NCBI GenBank assembly: GCA_949987565.1
Contig: OX465110.1
Coordinates: 12,102,363 to 12,166,362, forward strand
Length of the DNA: 64,000 nucleotides
Direction of reading: 5' to 3'
Source: Luidia sarsii
Lineage: Eukaryota > Echinodermata > Asteroidea > Paxillosida > Luidiidae
Every line of letters starts with the position of its first letter. Positions within the stretch are counted from its first letter, which is position 1. A program made the position numbers and the translations under genes. The notes beneath the pieces are model-generated. The model was given only the letters and a program-made list of their open reading frames with translations. It was not told the origin of the DNA and ran no database searches. Below, piece by piece: positions 1-8,882 of the stretch.

Positions 1-378
1 CACTCCCTGTCCCTCCCTGCCCTTCCCTTTGATCTCTCCCTGCCAGCTTTCCTCTTTTGTCTTTGCCCTCTGTTATTCCCCAACCCCACCCCCTGACCCT
101 CCCTGCCCTTCCCTTTGATCTCTCCCTGCCAGCTTTCCTCTTTTGTCTTTGCCCTCTGCTAATCCCCAATCCCACTCCCTTTCCCTCCCTGCCCTTCCCT
201 TTGATCTCTCCCTGCCAGCTTTCCTCTTTGCCCTCTGCTAACCCCCAACCCCAACCCCTGACCCTCCCTGCCCTTCACTTTGATCTCACCCTGCCAGCTT
301 TCCTCTTTTGTCTTTGCCCTCTGCTAATCCCCAACCCCACTCCATGTCCCCCCTTGATCCTCCCTTTGATCTCTCTTG
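1..378. repeat. ~86-bp pyrimidine-rich minisatellite, about 4.4 copies
   Basis: Copies begin near positions 1, 87, 173, 252 and 338. The spacing is 86 bp except for one 79 bp unit that has lost 7 bp. Each unit holds CCCTTTGATCTCTCCCTGCC followed by a CAGCTTTCCTCTTTTGTC-like stretch and CTAATCCCCAACCCCAC. Nearly the same words occur in the 3' regions of the Penelope-like elements at 4800-4920, 8020-8170, 9160-9250 and 12260-12420. The array is therefore probably an expanded 3' end of another Penelope copy lying to the left of the window. The long + strand reading frame across it (57-395) is a by-product of this composition. Confidence 0.9.
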
Positions 379-1033
379 TAGAAACTGTAATTTAGATTTG
401 CCGAGTTGCTTGCCAGTTCCCTTGAGCTCTGTATCTGTTTTGATTCTCCTGGTTGTCCTCTGTTTGTTCGTGACTTTTTAATTTCTTTAATCTCATAATT
501 TTTTTTCAGCTGATTGTTTTCTTGTAAAATTATTCATATTTATTATATTATTTATATCTATTTCTCATATTTATCCTGCATTTCCATGATTTTTATCATC
601 TTTTAATTCATGATTTATCTTAATCATTGCCATTTACTTGTATTCGATTGTTTTTACTAAGTTTACTATAGTTACCTATTTATTCACCAACCTATAGGAC
701 TGGAGGAACAGGCTTTTGAGTCACAGTGTTTTTCACTTTTGTTCCTCCTGGCCATCTTAGATTGGATTGTCCTTACTCTGCTTGTCCTTGGATTGTCCTT
801 CTCTGATTTTTCCTTCCCTCTTACCCTCCTGTCCAATCTCTTCCCCTCGTTCCCAGTCCTTGCCCCATCTCTTCCCCTTCTCATCCTGACCTATCACATC
901 TCTGATACATGTGCATAATTTTCTCCTTGTTTGGTATTTATTCATCAATATATTTCCCATCTTTAATTTCCATGATATAGACTGTTTGACCTTTCTCACC
1001 CTGAATGTACTTCTTGCTTGTTTTCCTTGGCCG
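379..1033. other. No gene seen; AT-rich and pyrimidine-rich spacer
   Basis: I see no coding signal or recognised element. The left half is AT-rich. The right half, about 760-900, is pyrimidine-rich on the + strand and carries a small local duplication of GGATTGTCCTT. Reading frames on the - strand here are Lys/Arg/Glu-rich because of that composition. Confidence 0.6.
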
Positions 1034-1064
1034 AATAAATAATAATAATAATAATAATAATAAT
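1034..1064. repeat. (AAT)n microsatellite
   Basis: About nine AAT triplets in a row, preceded by AATAAAT. Confidence 0.95.
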
Positions 1065-1090
1065 ATGTGTCAATGCTTGCACTTTTGTAA

Positions 1091-1185
1091 GTCCAGGCAA
1101 ATCTAGATTTTGTCAGTCCAGGCAAATCTAGATTTTGTTAGTCCAGGCAAATCTAGATTTTGTCAGTCTGGGCAAATCTTTGTCA
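1091..1185. repeat. 25-bp tandem repeat, 3.6 copies
   Basis: Units start at 1091, 1116, 1141 and 1166. The core is GTCCAGGCAAATCTAGATTT followed by TGTCA. The first three units are almost identical and the fourth is shorter and diverged (GTCTGGGCAAATC). Confidence 0.95.
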
Positions 1186-1790
1186 TCTCTGCCTTTCTGT
1201 TGGATTTTTGCTCGGAACCTACATCTTATCTCGTTTTTGTTCGACATAGACTGCTAGTTATAAATCCTTGTGCAATAACATTTGTTAAAATGATGAGAAT
1301 AAAATAAATCTTCAACAAACACACAATATCAATTATTATGTATATTGGTCCTGTGAGTAAAGCCCCAACTATAGAAGAAATCCAAATCTGACCAGTTGTG
1401 AAAAAGATGTATGAAATGGGAAGACGGATGGCCTTGTTTCTAAACTATCAACCTAGCAGGGAAACCACTGCATTATTGTATCAGTATAATGTGAGTTATT
1501 TGTGTCCGACCGATATAATGTATCTTTTACTCCTTTATACTTCTATTCAGATAATTGCAACCGGCTGTCTTTCCACAGGACCAAAGACGGTATATTTGGT
1601 GAGTCATTCTAAATAACTATAGCTGTAGTTAATGTCCATGGGTTGGCAAATTCGATTTCTATCAAAAGCATCCAATTTAGGCTGCTGGATTAGAACATAC
1701 ATCACTCTCTCAAACTAATCACCATAATTTGGTTTACAACAATCCTCTGTAGGCCTTATTGTTGTCATGTATTTCTTGGGTCTACCTCAT
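1186..1790. other. Spacer with one weak exon candidate
   Basis: No recognised gene. The only protein-like stretch is the candidate exon at 1396-1490, listed separately. The rest is AT-rich with no clear repeats. Confidence 0.5.
1396..1490 (+). CDS. Weak candidate exon, unknown protein
   Basis: An open stretch reads KKMYEMGRRMALFLNYQPS and continues for about a dozen more residues. It ends at a good donor (AAT|GTGAGT, donor at 1491). The upstream acceptor (GACCAG at 1390-1395) has a poor pyrimidine tract, and an in-frame stop lies immediately upstream. The amino-acid mix is protein-like, but I recognise no family. It could belong to the same host gene as the EGF exons downstream, or be chance. 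Confidence 0.15.
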
Positions 1791-2265
1791 TTATTTGTTA
1801 TTAGTTTTTTCAAGGACGAAAGTATCATAAAGTAATTCTACAATGCTTGTCCACCTCATGTGCTTTCTAATTGCAACGAGTGAATAGTTCACTCTCTCAA
1901 GGAGTGAGAATCGCTCCAAAAAGCCCAAACCGCTCAAAAAGAGCGCAAAACACTGTAAAAGATGTGAAAACCGCTCAGAGTGGAATGAAATCCCATTCTT
2001 GTAAGGAGCCATATAATTATGGAGGTTTGGTTTTTTTAAGGAAATGTCACTCTTTGTGTGAGTGGATTATTTACTCTTGCATACATTTTAGAGAGTGGTT
2101 GCTTGGATGATAGAGTGCTGATTTGTGTAAACAGTGGCTCAGGTTCAAAACCCACTGCTGTCAGATTTTTAAAAATAGCTCTATGCGCAGTTACAAAGCC
2201 AAACACGATTAAACATTTTATTCTATAGACAAAGTATCCTTACATGTATCTTCATATTGTTTCAA
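1791..2265 (+). mobile_element. SINE-like repeat with tRNA-like promoter, copy A
   Basis: This ~475 bp sequence is repeated at 8298-8782 with only scattered differences. The 3' half contains a tRNA-like Pol III promoter: an A-box-like segment around 2098-2117 (GGATGATAGAGTGCTG) and a B box at 2142-2153 (GGTTCAAAACCC). In the other copy the B box is the better match GGTTCAAATCCC. The 5' half is hairpin-rich: GAGTGAA/TTCACTC around a 3-nt loop near 1880, and CGCTC/GAGCG near 1935. Because the tRNA-like part is internal and not at the 5' end, this may be a SINE inside a larger duplicated element. Confidence 0.7.
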
Positions 2266-2267
2266 GT

Positions 2268-2334
2268 TTTGAGATTTGCATTTTGGTAACTTTAGTCAAT
2301 AGGCAGTTTGCAACCTTTTTGTATATCATTTCAA
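2268..2334 (+). repeat. 67-bp direct repeat, left of PLE-1
   Basis: It begins TGAGATTTGCATTTTGGTAA and is repeated with about eight differences at 5046-5112, just beyond the 3' end of PLE-1. The two copies bracket the element. They may be an old long target-site duplication, part of a pseudo-LTR, or remains of a host duplication. Confidence 0.75.
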
Positions 2335-2469
2335 GTCATTTCCTTGTTGCTGTATCCCCTCGTGGTGATCCTCCTTGCTGACCTGTCTACGTGTGTATTA
2401 AGTCTGTCCGTTCGTTGGTATGCAAGTCTATGTTCTTTGTTTGTCTTTTGATTTTTTGCTCTTACTAAC

Positions 2470-3039
2470 TTGAATAACCCAACCTGTTTCTTTCAACTAA
2501 GGAAACTGCAAGAAAAGGCTCTTCGGTACACCTTCCATCAAGACAACTACAACTTTTTCTCAGTGTCTCGCCTGATCCCTACTGGCTTACAGATATCTCA
2601 CACCCCCCAAATTGGAAAACTCTCCCCCAATCTACAGAAAAAATGGAATCAAATTCTTTATAGTGCTTCCATTCAGCTCATTAAGGTCCTCTCTGAGCAA
2701 TGTAAAATCACTCTTCAGGCTGTCCACCAAGACATTGCTAATCTGGACTCCAAACTCCGCTCCAGCTGTTCTGAAAGCCAGTACAAGGATCTCAGTGATG
2801 AGATTGAGAAAGGTCTCTCTAACCTCAATTCTGTTCTCACCGACAGGAGAAACAAGAAGATTGGTGGCCTTGTTGCCAAACAACGCAGACCCAACCGCTT
2901 CAGACGCAGTCCCCAGTCTACACCGTTACCCCCCCCCCCCACTAACACTGTTGTCAACCTTTCCTCTTCTTCTCTAACTGACGCGGATCGGAGCATACAT
3001 TACTTTCAAGGGTTTGAACTTCTGTCCAACTCCCCCTAA
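2470..3039 (+). pseudogene. PLE-1 N-terminal region of the retroelement protein
   Basis: An open stretch of about 189 codons with no ATG at its 5' end (it opens at a TTG), so the true start is missing or lies in an upstream exon. Residues about 60-120 are rich in Leu, Ser, Glu and Lys with heptad-like spacing, suggesting a coiled coil. A basic patch (RRNKK, RRPNRFRR) and a proline run encoded by a poly-C tract (2931-2940) follow. A frameshift near 2990 moves the reading into LSKGLNFCPTPPKVD, the segment that in Penelope-like proteins leads into the reverse transcriptase. The role of this region is not known to me beyond its position in the family. Confidence 0.65.
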
Positions 3040-4320
3040 AGTTGACCAAGTAATGCTCAGTCAAGATCTCACTGAGTATTACCGCAGACTTCGTCTGACT
3101 GAGTTCTTCTTTGATTCTGGCTCCCGTAAAGAAGAATCTTTCCGAGTAAAAAGCACCTGGGTCCCCCCCCAAGAACCGTGTTCCAGCGCTTGAAACGTAT
3201 GTGCAAGCAGTCAGTTCTCAAGTTTGCAACTCCTCTCATCTTACCCGTAAGCCCCCTACAATCTCCCTAGGGAAGAACGTCTTGCTCTCAACACTCTGCG
3301 TTCTCGCGGTGACATCATTATCAAGCCAGCAGATAAAGGGTCAGCCGTAGTAATCATGGATATCCAAAAATATATTGATGAAGCCAATCGCCAACTTAAC
3401 AATCCTCAGCACTATAAATTTCTGGACTCTAATCCCACTGTCAAATTTTCAGAGCAATTCATGAAGTTTTGGATGACATGCGATCACGTCATTAACTGAG
3501 CAAGAAAGCTCACAAATTTCTATCACCGATCAATTGTAGAACTGCCAGATTCTAGCTCATCCCGAAAATTCACAAGGCCAACAAGCCAGGCAGACCCATC
3601 ATCTCTGGCAATGGTTCACCTACGGAACACGTCTCTTTTCATTGACTCTTTTCTCAGACCATTGATTCACCAAATTCCTTCATACGTCCATGACACACCC
3701 GACTTTCTGCGAAAGTTGGAAAGTGTCAAGGATCAAAATCCTACCACTGCTTTAATTGGTATTATTGACGTTTCCTCTCTATACACTAAGGAGGAGGCAT
3801 TCAAGCTTGCTCCTTCGGCTCTGGCCAAAGGAAACCATTCTTCTCCCCCACCCTCATGAGGCTAGTGCTGGCCAAGCACTATCTCCAAATGCATGGCACT
3901 GCCATAGGCACGCGCATGGCTCCTTCCTTTGCTTGCCTCTTCATGGGTGGCCTTGAGGAACGCATGCTCAGTGAGGCTCCATGCCGTCCTGGATTTAGTG
4001 GAGATACATATAGCTACAAATAGATGACGTTTTCTTCATTTGAACTAGGGACGGTAGCAGCTTGAATGTCTTATTTGATCCCATCAATTCCTTCCAATCA
4101 ATCAATTCCATCAAATTCACATGGGAGCAGTCTCTTCAGCAGACCCACTTTCTGGATGTCACCGTCCGGAAAGACCTCAACACACTTGCTATACTGATTT
4201 GTATTCTAAGTCCACCGACACTCATCAATATCTCCATGCCTCCAGTTGTCACCCCAGACACTGTAAGACTGGTTCTCGCCAAGTGAAGAACTCCATTGCT
4301 AAAGTCTATTCCATTTGAAG
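3000..4320 (+). pseudogene. PLE-1 reverse transcriptase remnant
   Basis: Recognisable pieces in order are GLNFCPTPPKVD (about 3008), IIIKPADKGSAVVIMD (about 3315-3362), KYIDEANRQLNN, PKIHKANKPGRPIISGNG (about 3562-3615), motif A with its aspartate in GIIDVSSLYT (about 3760-3790), motif [15 protein letters not shown] (about 3908-3950), and a downstream K-S-T-D-T-H-Q-Y-L-H block that needs a frame change. Motif C is destroyed by an extra 10 bp in the W-R-Y-I-D-D codons. Several codons between motifs A and B, present in PLE-4, are deleted. It cannot make an active enzyme. Confidence 0.85.
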
Positions 4321-4429
4321 TTGGGCACTCAAACAAAAGCCACCAGGTCTCAAGGACAATCCCAAGGTTCCCTTAATTACTTCCTACCACCCTTCTCTTC
4401 CTCCTCTCAGGAAGATAACTAAGGAAAAC

Positions 4430-4772
4430 CACCATATTCTCCACACTTCAGATTGTCTGGTGATGCCGTTCCAAACTCGCCTGTTTTGGCTTTCAGGCGC
4501 CCCCGTAACCTGCGTGACTTAATTGTCCGAGCAGAGGTTCCCCCTTGGGACTCTTCACCTCCCACCAAATTTGGTTCATTTAAGTGTACCTCGAAATGCA
4601 TCGTAGGCAGAACACATGTCAAGGAAATAGACTCTTTCAATGGACATTCTTCTGAATAGAATCCCTTGGTCACCATAGTAATGCTGTCCGGCTTAGCCGT
4701 GGGAAAATGTGGATAAAGCGTCTTCGGACTATTCAACCACATGGTCTAAACATCCAGGAGGGTAATGACTAA
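4430..4772 (+). pseudogene. PLE-1 linker and endonuclease ends, core deleted
   Basis: The linker reads PNSPVLAFRRPRNLRDLIVR and then the cysteine motif CTSKCIVGRTHVKEID (about 4586-4636); the second CxxC has lost one Cys compared with PLE-2. Just after N-G-H-S-S (about 4657) the sequence jumps to the C-terminal part, where R-L-S-R-G-K-M-W-I-K-R-L-R-T is readable. The stretch with the GIY-YIG tyrosines is missing. The glutamate seen in R-E-K-M-W of the sister copies is replaced by Gly. Confidence 0.75.
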
Positions 4773-4995
4773 CACCATGCATGCTTTCTGATAATCCTTA
4801 TTTTGTGTTCACTCCTTCACCCTTCTGTCTTTGATCTTTCCCCCCTCTTCTCACTAATCCCTACCCCACTCCTTGCCCTTCCCTTTGATCTCACCCTACC
4901 AGCTTTACTCTTTGTCCTTTGTTTCTCATCCGTGTCATATTCACTCTTTTCCCCCTTCCTTCGTGTACATGTATCTGCATTGTCCTTGTCACTCC
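4773..4995 (+). repeat. PLE-1 pyrimidine-rich 3' region
   Basis: CT-rich sequence containing TTTGATCTTTCCCCCCTCTT and CTAATCCCTACCCCACTCC, the words that are tandemly repeated in PLE-2, PLE-4 and the minisatellite at 1-378. PLE-1 has about one and a half copies. Confidence 0.8.
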
Positions 4996-5034
4996 GTCTT
5001 TGAGAAAGGTCCTGCTAGGACCGATTCGTCAGGC
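4996..5034 (+). ncRNA. Hammerhead-ribozyme-like motif, PLE-1 (degenerate)
   Basis: TTGAGAA, then a perfect stem (GGTCC/GGACC around TGCTA), then GATTC where the other copies have the hammerhead GAAAC, then GTC and AGGC. It is the most decayed of the four copies. Confidence 0.4.
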
Positions 5035-5045
5035 CCACTTTAATT

Positions 5046-5112
5046 GTGAGATTTGCATTTTGGTAATTTTAGTCAGTAAGCAGTTTGCAACATCTTTCTA
5101 TATCACTTCAAG
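5046..5112 (+). repeat. 67-bp direct repeat, right of PLE-1
   Basis: Partner of 2268-2334. It starts a few bases after the PLE-1 3' end and runs into the EGF duplication block. Confidence 0.75.
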
Positions 5113-5635
5113 TTAAATTTTACTTTAATTCATTTGCACTATTTATTTTGAATAAAACCAGCAGAAAAGGCTGACTTTCTTTCCATTTGTGATGAGTGAT
5201 TGAGTCATATATTTTGGTTGATAATAACAATAACTCATTGTTTTCTCTCCTTGTCCAGTGAATCCTTGTGCCTCATTGCCATGTCTAAACAAAGGCCGCT
5301 GCGTATCGAGTGATGACAAAAACTCATACACCTGCATCTGTGCTGCCAACTTCACAGGGCATTTTTGTCAACACAATATTACAGGTAAGGACCAGTTTAA
5401 CTCTCCATCGTATCACCATCATTGCAAAATCTATTAAACCAAATACATTCACTTTAATGGAGCTGCTGAACATCAACAATGGATCATTTGTCATGCCTTG
5501 TCATTTTATTTGGAGTCCTTTATTTTATTGATATCAAATCGAAAGCACAGAAAAATAGTAATAAATCCACATATCTCTTTTGAGTTTGTTTGTTTCAGTA
5601 ATTAATAAACAACCAGACTTCTATAAACTTGTTCC
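5113..5635 (+). repeat. EGF-exon duplication block, copy 1
   Basis: About 520 bp repeated at 9385-9885. It covers 140 bp of upstream intron, the EGF exon and about 250 bp of downstream intron. Differences are scattered substitutions and small indels in both exon and intron. The left end starts at ACTTTAATTCATTTGCAC in both copies, and similarity is lost around ATAAACTTGTTC at the right. Confidence 0.9.
5259..5384 (+). CDS. EGF-like domain exon, copy 1
   Basis: The 126 bp exon encodes one complete EGF-like domain, an extracellular calcium- or ligand-binding module. Six cysteines are spaced C-x4-C-x5-C-x10-C-x-C-x8-C, and the end (CICAANFTGHFC) fits the EGF signature C-x-C-x5-G-x2-C. A strong pyrimidine tract and acceptor (TTCTCTCCTTGTCCAG) precede it and the donor GTAAGG follows. 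Both ends are phase 1, so the exon can be duplicated or skipped without a frame change, as is typical of EGF exons in Notch-like and fibropellin-like proteins. No calcium-binding D-x-D/N-E-C start is seen. Other exons of the gene are not visible in this window. The parent protein is unknown. Confidence 0.85.
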
Positions 5636-6185
5636 TGCTATACAAATGTATCCTTGCAACGAACATGGCATGGCTCCAAATCAGAAATAGATTACTCGTG
5701 ATTCTGAACATCGTAAAATCGAGGTGCGCGCGCAAGATTGGTCTCAAACGATTATTATAATTAGATCGGCGCAGCTATTTTGGCCTGATTTAGTGTGCTG
5801 CATAGACAGTAGCACACTAATTCAGCTGCTTTAGATTATCATAAAATGATAGTTGAGTTATTTTCCATCCTGTGGCAATTTTTTCTTGTAGGCAACAAAG
5901 TAGTCATGGCCCAGGCTATGCTACCATGTAATTCTGCCGGTCTCTTTAATACTCTGATTGGCCAATTTGCATTATGTCATGCCGGCTGGCCAGAGGTCTT
6001 TCCTATTGATATTTATGAAAAAATGACCAATTATAGTAAAGGACCGGCAGAATAGCGTTTGCAAGGAGAACGCAGGTGCCGGCAAAATATACACTGCCTA
6101 GTTGAGTAGGCCCTAGTTGTAAATAGACTTAAAACATGGGGCAATGTAAAATGTGCATGTGCATAAATGTACATGTCAATGATTA
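5636..6185. other. Probable intron or spacer, no gene
   Basis: No coding signal that I trust. It contains the inverted repeat at 5771-5829 (listed separately) and a few echinoderm-style AGGCC words. Confidence 0.5.
5771..5829. repeat. Two-step hairpin
   Basis: The inner arms TTAGTGTGCT (5790-5799) and AGCACACTAA (5811-5820) are perfect 10 bp complements around an 11-nt loop. The outer arms GCAGCT (5771-5776) and AGCTGC (5824-5829) are also complementary. It could fold as a small RNA hairpin or be the footprint of a mobile element. The word TTTAGTGTGCTGCA is shared with every unit of the macrosatellite. Confidence 0.7.
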
Positions 6186-6369
6186 AGTCTGGCCTTGACT
6201 TGTTCTAGGCCTACCTTTAACCGGTGCTGACTGGATGGAAGAATACATTGCGTGTGAATCCAAAATTCTTTTCATGCTTCGTCTTAGTTAGCATAATGGA
6301 GGCAGTCACAAGTGTTAAAAAGACACGAACCTGCACCAGGATGAGATGGAAATTTCTGAAGGCCAGACT
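6186..6369. mobile_element. Small MITE-like element flanked by TA
   Basis: The ends AGTCTGGCCTT and AAGGCCAGACT are perfect inverted repeats. With the flanking TA on each side they extend to a 14 bp perfect inverted repeat (6183-6196 and 6359-6372). A 184 bp element with TA duplications fits a non-autonomous Tc1/mariner-like element. There is no coding capacity. Confidence 0.6.
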
Positions 6370-6413
6370 TAACAATCAAGATGCAGAATTACATGGTATA
6401 TAGAGTACATTAC

Positions 6414-6432
6414 GTACATGTACATGTACATG
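6414..6432. repeat. (GTACAT)3 microsatellite
   Basis: Three tandem GTACAT units, self-complementary. Confidence 0.85.
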
Positions 6433-6935
6433 TGCGATTCGGTCGAGTTCGCGATGGGGCGGTCTGTTCTTCGCACGCGAACCTTGCGCTCGGTGCTCGA
6501 ACCACACAAACAAGACCCAAGAACGCGGCACTCGGAACAGGATCACACACCACCTTATGGATCGGAATTCCATATCTGCCGTCGCCCGTCGCTTTTTTTT
6601 CTCGATCATGTGCATGTCACGTGACTGCATTTTTCCTCTGTCGTGTGCTGACGGAGGTAGACCTACAGACATAATTCCAGGCCTTATACCACTCAGCCGA
6701 TACAAACATTTCATGTTTTCCTCGGAAATTAACCTTGAATTTCAAAAATACTATTAACAGCAAATTGTTTTTGTCATTTGGATTTTGCATTTATAACTGT
6801 TAAAAACAAACACGCCACATTTTCTTAAAGTTAAAATTAAAGCAAGTAGTAATTTAAGCCCTAATTTCAGCCCCCTGTCCCAACTATGAAATTGATTAAG
6901 CACAGTTTATAATATGTAAGTTTTAAGTCCCTTAT
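6433..6935. other. Spacer with a locally CpG-rich stretch
   Basis: About 6430-6660 is richer in CG than its neighbours and carries the perfect palindrome GTCACGTGAC (6616-6625), an E-box of the USF/MITF type. Open frames occur on both strands, but none shows a domain I recognise. The remainder is AT-rich. Confidence 0.45.
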
Positions 6936-7082
6936 ATATATATATAGGCCTATATATATATACATATATTTATAGCCTATAATATAATTATAGGCCTATA
7001 TATGTATACATATATATATATATGTATACATATACATATATGTAAATATATGTATATGTATGTATATATACATATATATATG
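6936..7082. repeat. (TA)n / (TATG)n low-complexity tract with TAGGCCTA palindromes
   Basis: Alternating TA, ATAC and TATG with embedded TAGGCCTATA palindromes at about 6947 and 6992. Confidence 0.95.
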
Positions 7083-7268
7083 CAGCCTGTCCCTAATGTC
7101 CACCCCAGCCATACTACTGTGGACCAAGTCCGGTAGTGACCAACCCCTTAGGTTTGTGAAGGTCCCTTTTGACATCATGGGTATGGTCACTTTTCAAAGA
7201 AAGAGTGTCTAAGACAAAAGCATACTCCTATTAGGAAAACCACTTTATCATTCATTATTCATTATTCA
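7083..7268. other. Short spacer with weak inverted repeat
   Basis: AGTGACCA near 7134 and TGGTCACT near 7184 are inverted 8-mers. The end holds a small ATTCATT repeat right at the PLE-2 junction. No gene. Confidence 0.4.
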
Positions 7269-7329
7269 AGAAGTCTATTCCATTCCTAGAAGTTCGACAC
7301 TAAAACAAAAGCCACCAGGTCCCAAGGAC

Positions 7330-7966
7330 AAGCCCAAGATTCCCCTAGTTACTTCCTACCACCCTTCTCTTCCTCCTCTCAGGAAGATAACTAAGGAAAA
7401 CCACCAAATTCTCCACACTTCAGATCGTCTGGCTGAAGCCATTCCTAATTCGCCTGTGTTGGCTTTCAGGCACTCCTGTAACCTGCGTGACTTAATTGTC
7501 CGAGCAGAGGTTCCCCCTTTGCTTCACCTCCAACTAAATTTGGTACATTTAAGTGTACCTCGAAATGCATTGTTTGCAAGACACATGTCAAGGAAATAGA
7601 CTCTTTGAATGGACATTCTTCTGGAACTACCCACACGACCTATGGCTCTATCACGTGCACTACCTCAAACATCATATACCTCATCTCTTGTAGAGTTTGT
7701 AATATTCAGTATGTTGGCGAGACCAAAAACACCCTCAAAAAAAGGATCTATGGCCATAGGTCTTCTATCAAAACCGGTAAAATGGACACCCCTGTTGGGT
7801 ATCACTTCAATCTCCCTGATCATTCGATATCAGAATATGAGTGTACTGGGCATAGAATCACTTGGTCACCGTAGTAATGATGTCCGTCTTAGCCGTGAGA
7901 AAATGTGGATGAAGCGTCTTCGGACTATTCAACCACATACATGGTCTCAACATCCAGGAGGGTAAT
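7330..7966 (+). pseudogene. PLE-2 linker and GIY-YIG endonuclease remnant
   Basis: The linker reads HPSLPPLRKITKENHQIL and PNSPVLAFRHSCNLRDLIVR. A CxxxCxxC zinc-binding-like motif follows (CTSKCIVCKTHVKEID, about 7555-7600). The endonuclease core reads IIYLISCRVCNIQYVGET (about 7671-7724), where Y-L-I and Y-V-G are the GIY and YIG equivalents. Then come L-K-K-R-I-Y-G-H-R-S and, after a frameshift at about 7838 caused by one extra base, L-S-R-E-K-M-W-M-K-R-L-R-T with the expected catalytic Glu. A second frameshift or deletion sits in the linker near 7520. In Penelope-like elements this domain nicks target DNA. It is the only copy here with all core residues visible, but not in one frame. Confidence 0.85.
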
Positions 7967-8243
7967 GACTAACACCATGCAGCTTTCTGATAATCCTTCT
8001 TTTGTGTTCAGCCTTCACACTTCTCTCTTTGATCTTTCCCCCTCTTGTCACTAATCCCTACCCCACTCCTTGCCCTTCTCTTTGATCTTTCCCCCTCCTC
8101 TCACTAATCCCTACCCCACCGCTTGCCCTTCCCTTTGATCTCTCCCTACCAGCTTCACTCTTTGTCCTTTGTTTCTCATCCGTGTCCTATTCACTCTCCC
8201 CCCTTCCTCCGTGTACATGTATCTGTTTTGTCCTTGTCACTCT

Positions 8244-8282
8244 GCCTTTGAGAAAGATCCTGCTATGATCGAAACGTCAGGC
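8244..8282 (+). ncRNA. Hammerhead-ribozyme-like motif, PLE-2
   Basis: Stem I GCCT/AGGC, core TTGAGAA, stem II GATC/GATC, then GAAAC and GTC. Stem III would be only A-C/G-U with no loop, the minimal form reported for Penelope-like elements. The canonical core is CUGANGA, so the positions matching C3 and G8 differ. Confidence 0.5.
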
Positions 8283-8297
8283 CCACTAAATTTTATC

Positions 8298-8782
8298 ATT
8301 TATTTGTTATTATTTTTTTCAAGGACGAAAGTATCATAAAGTAATTCTACAATGCTTGTCCACCACATGTGCTTTCTAATTGCAAACGAGTGAATAGTTC
8401 ACTCTCTCAAGGAATGCCGGAGAATCGCTCCAAAAAGCCCAAACCGCTCAAAAAGAGCGCAAAACACTGTAAAAGATGTGAAAACCGCTCAGAGTGGAAT
8501 GAAATCCCACTCTTGTAAGGAGCCATATAATTATGGAGGTTTGGTTTTTTTTTAGCAAATGTCACTCTTTGTGCGAGTGGATTATTCACTCCTGCATACA
8601 TTTTAGAGAGTGGTTGCTTGGATGATAAGAGTGCTGATTTATGTAAACAGTGGCTCAGGTTCAAATCCCACGGCTGTCAGATTTGTTTTAAATAGCCCCA
8701 TGCACAGTGACAAAGCCAAACACGGTTAAACATTTATTCTATAGACAAAGTATGCTTACATGTATCTTCATAAGTGTTTCAA
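8298..8782 (+). mobile_element. SINE-like repeat with tRNA-like promoter, copy B
   Basis: Second copy of 1791-2265. The B box GGTTCAAATCCC (8658-8669) is canonical. It has an extra A in the A-box region (GATGATAAGAGTGC) and four extra bases near 8413 compared with copy A. It begins a few bases after the PLE-2 3' end. Confidence 0.7.
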
Positions 8783-8882
8783 AATTTCACCACATTTAAA
8801 AATCGTTTGATTTTGAAAAATGGCGAAGAAACGTTTTCTCTTTTATTTTTCGTCCGAGTCATTTTCGTCCAAGTCATTTGTA

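Larger units (their letters stand above)
2335..5040 (+). mobile_element. PLE-1: decayed Penelope-like retroelement, longest copy
   Basis: The order is N-terminal region, reverse transcriptase, linker, C-terminal end of the GIY-YIG endonuclease and pyrimidine-rich 3' region, all on the + strand. Penelope-like elements copy themselves by reverse transcription primed at nicks made by their GIY-YIG endonuclease. This copy is dead: it has several frameshifts, an in-frame stop at the start of the L-I-P-K-I-H motif (about 3553), a 10 bp insertion that destroys the YIDD box (about 4003-4035), and a deletion of the GIY-YIG core near 4657. The exact 5' border is uncertain; I placed it just after the left flanking repeat. 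Confidence 0.85.
7269..8292 (+). mobile_element. PLE-2: 5'-truncated Penelope-like element keeping the GIY-YIG core
   Basis: It starts inside the linker downstream of the reverse transcriptase (AAGTCTATTCCATTC, shared with PLE-1) and runs through the endonuclease to the 3' end. The 5' truncation fits incomplete target-primed reverse transcription. The 3' pyrimidine-rich region (7985-8210) has two tandem copies of a ~63 bp unit. The SINE-like copy B begins within a few bases of its 3' end. Confidence 0.85.

Noticed and set aside
1091..1185. CRISPR-like array
   Set aside because: The repeats are directly adjacent with no spacers, and the context is animal.
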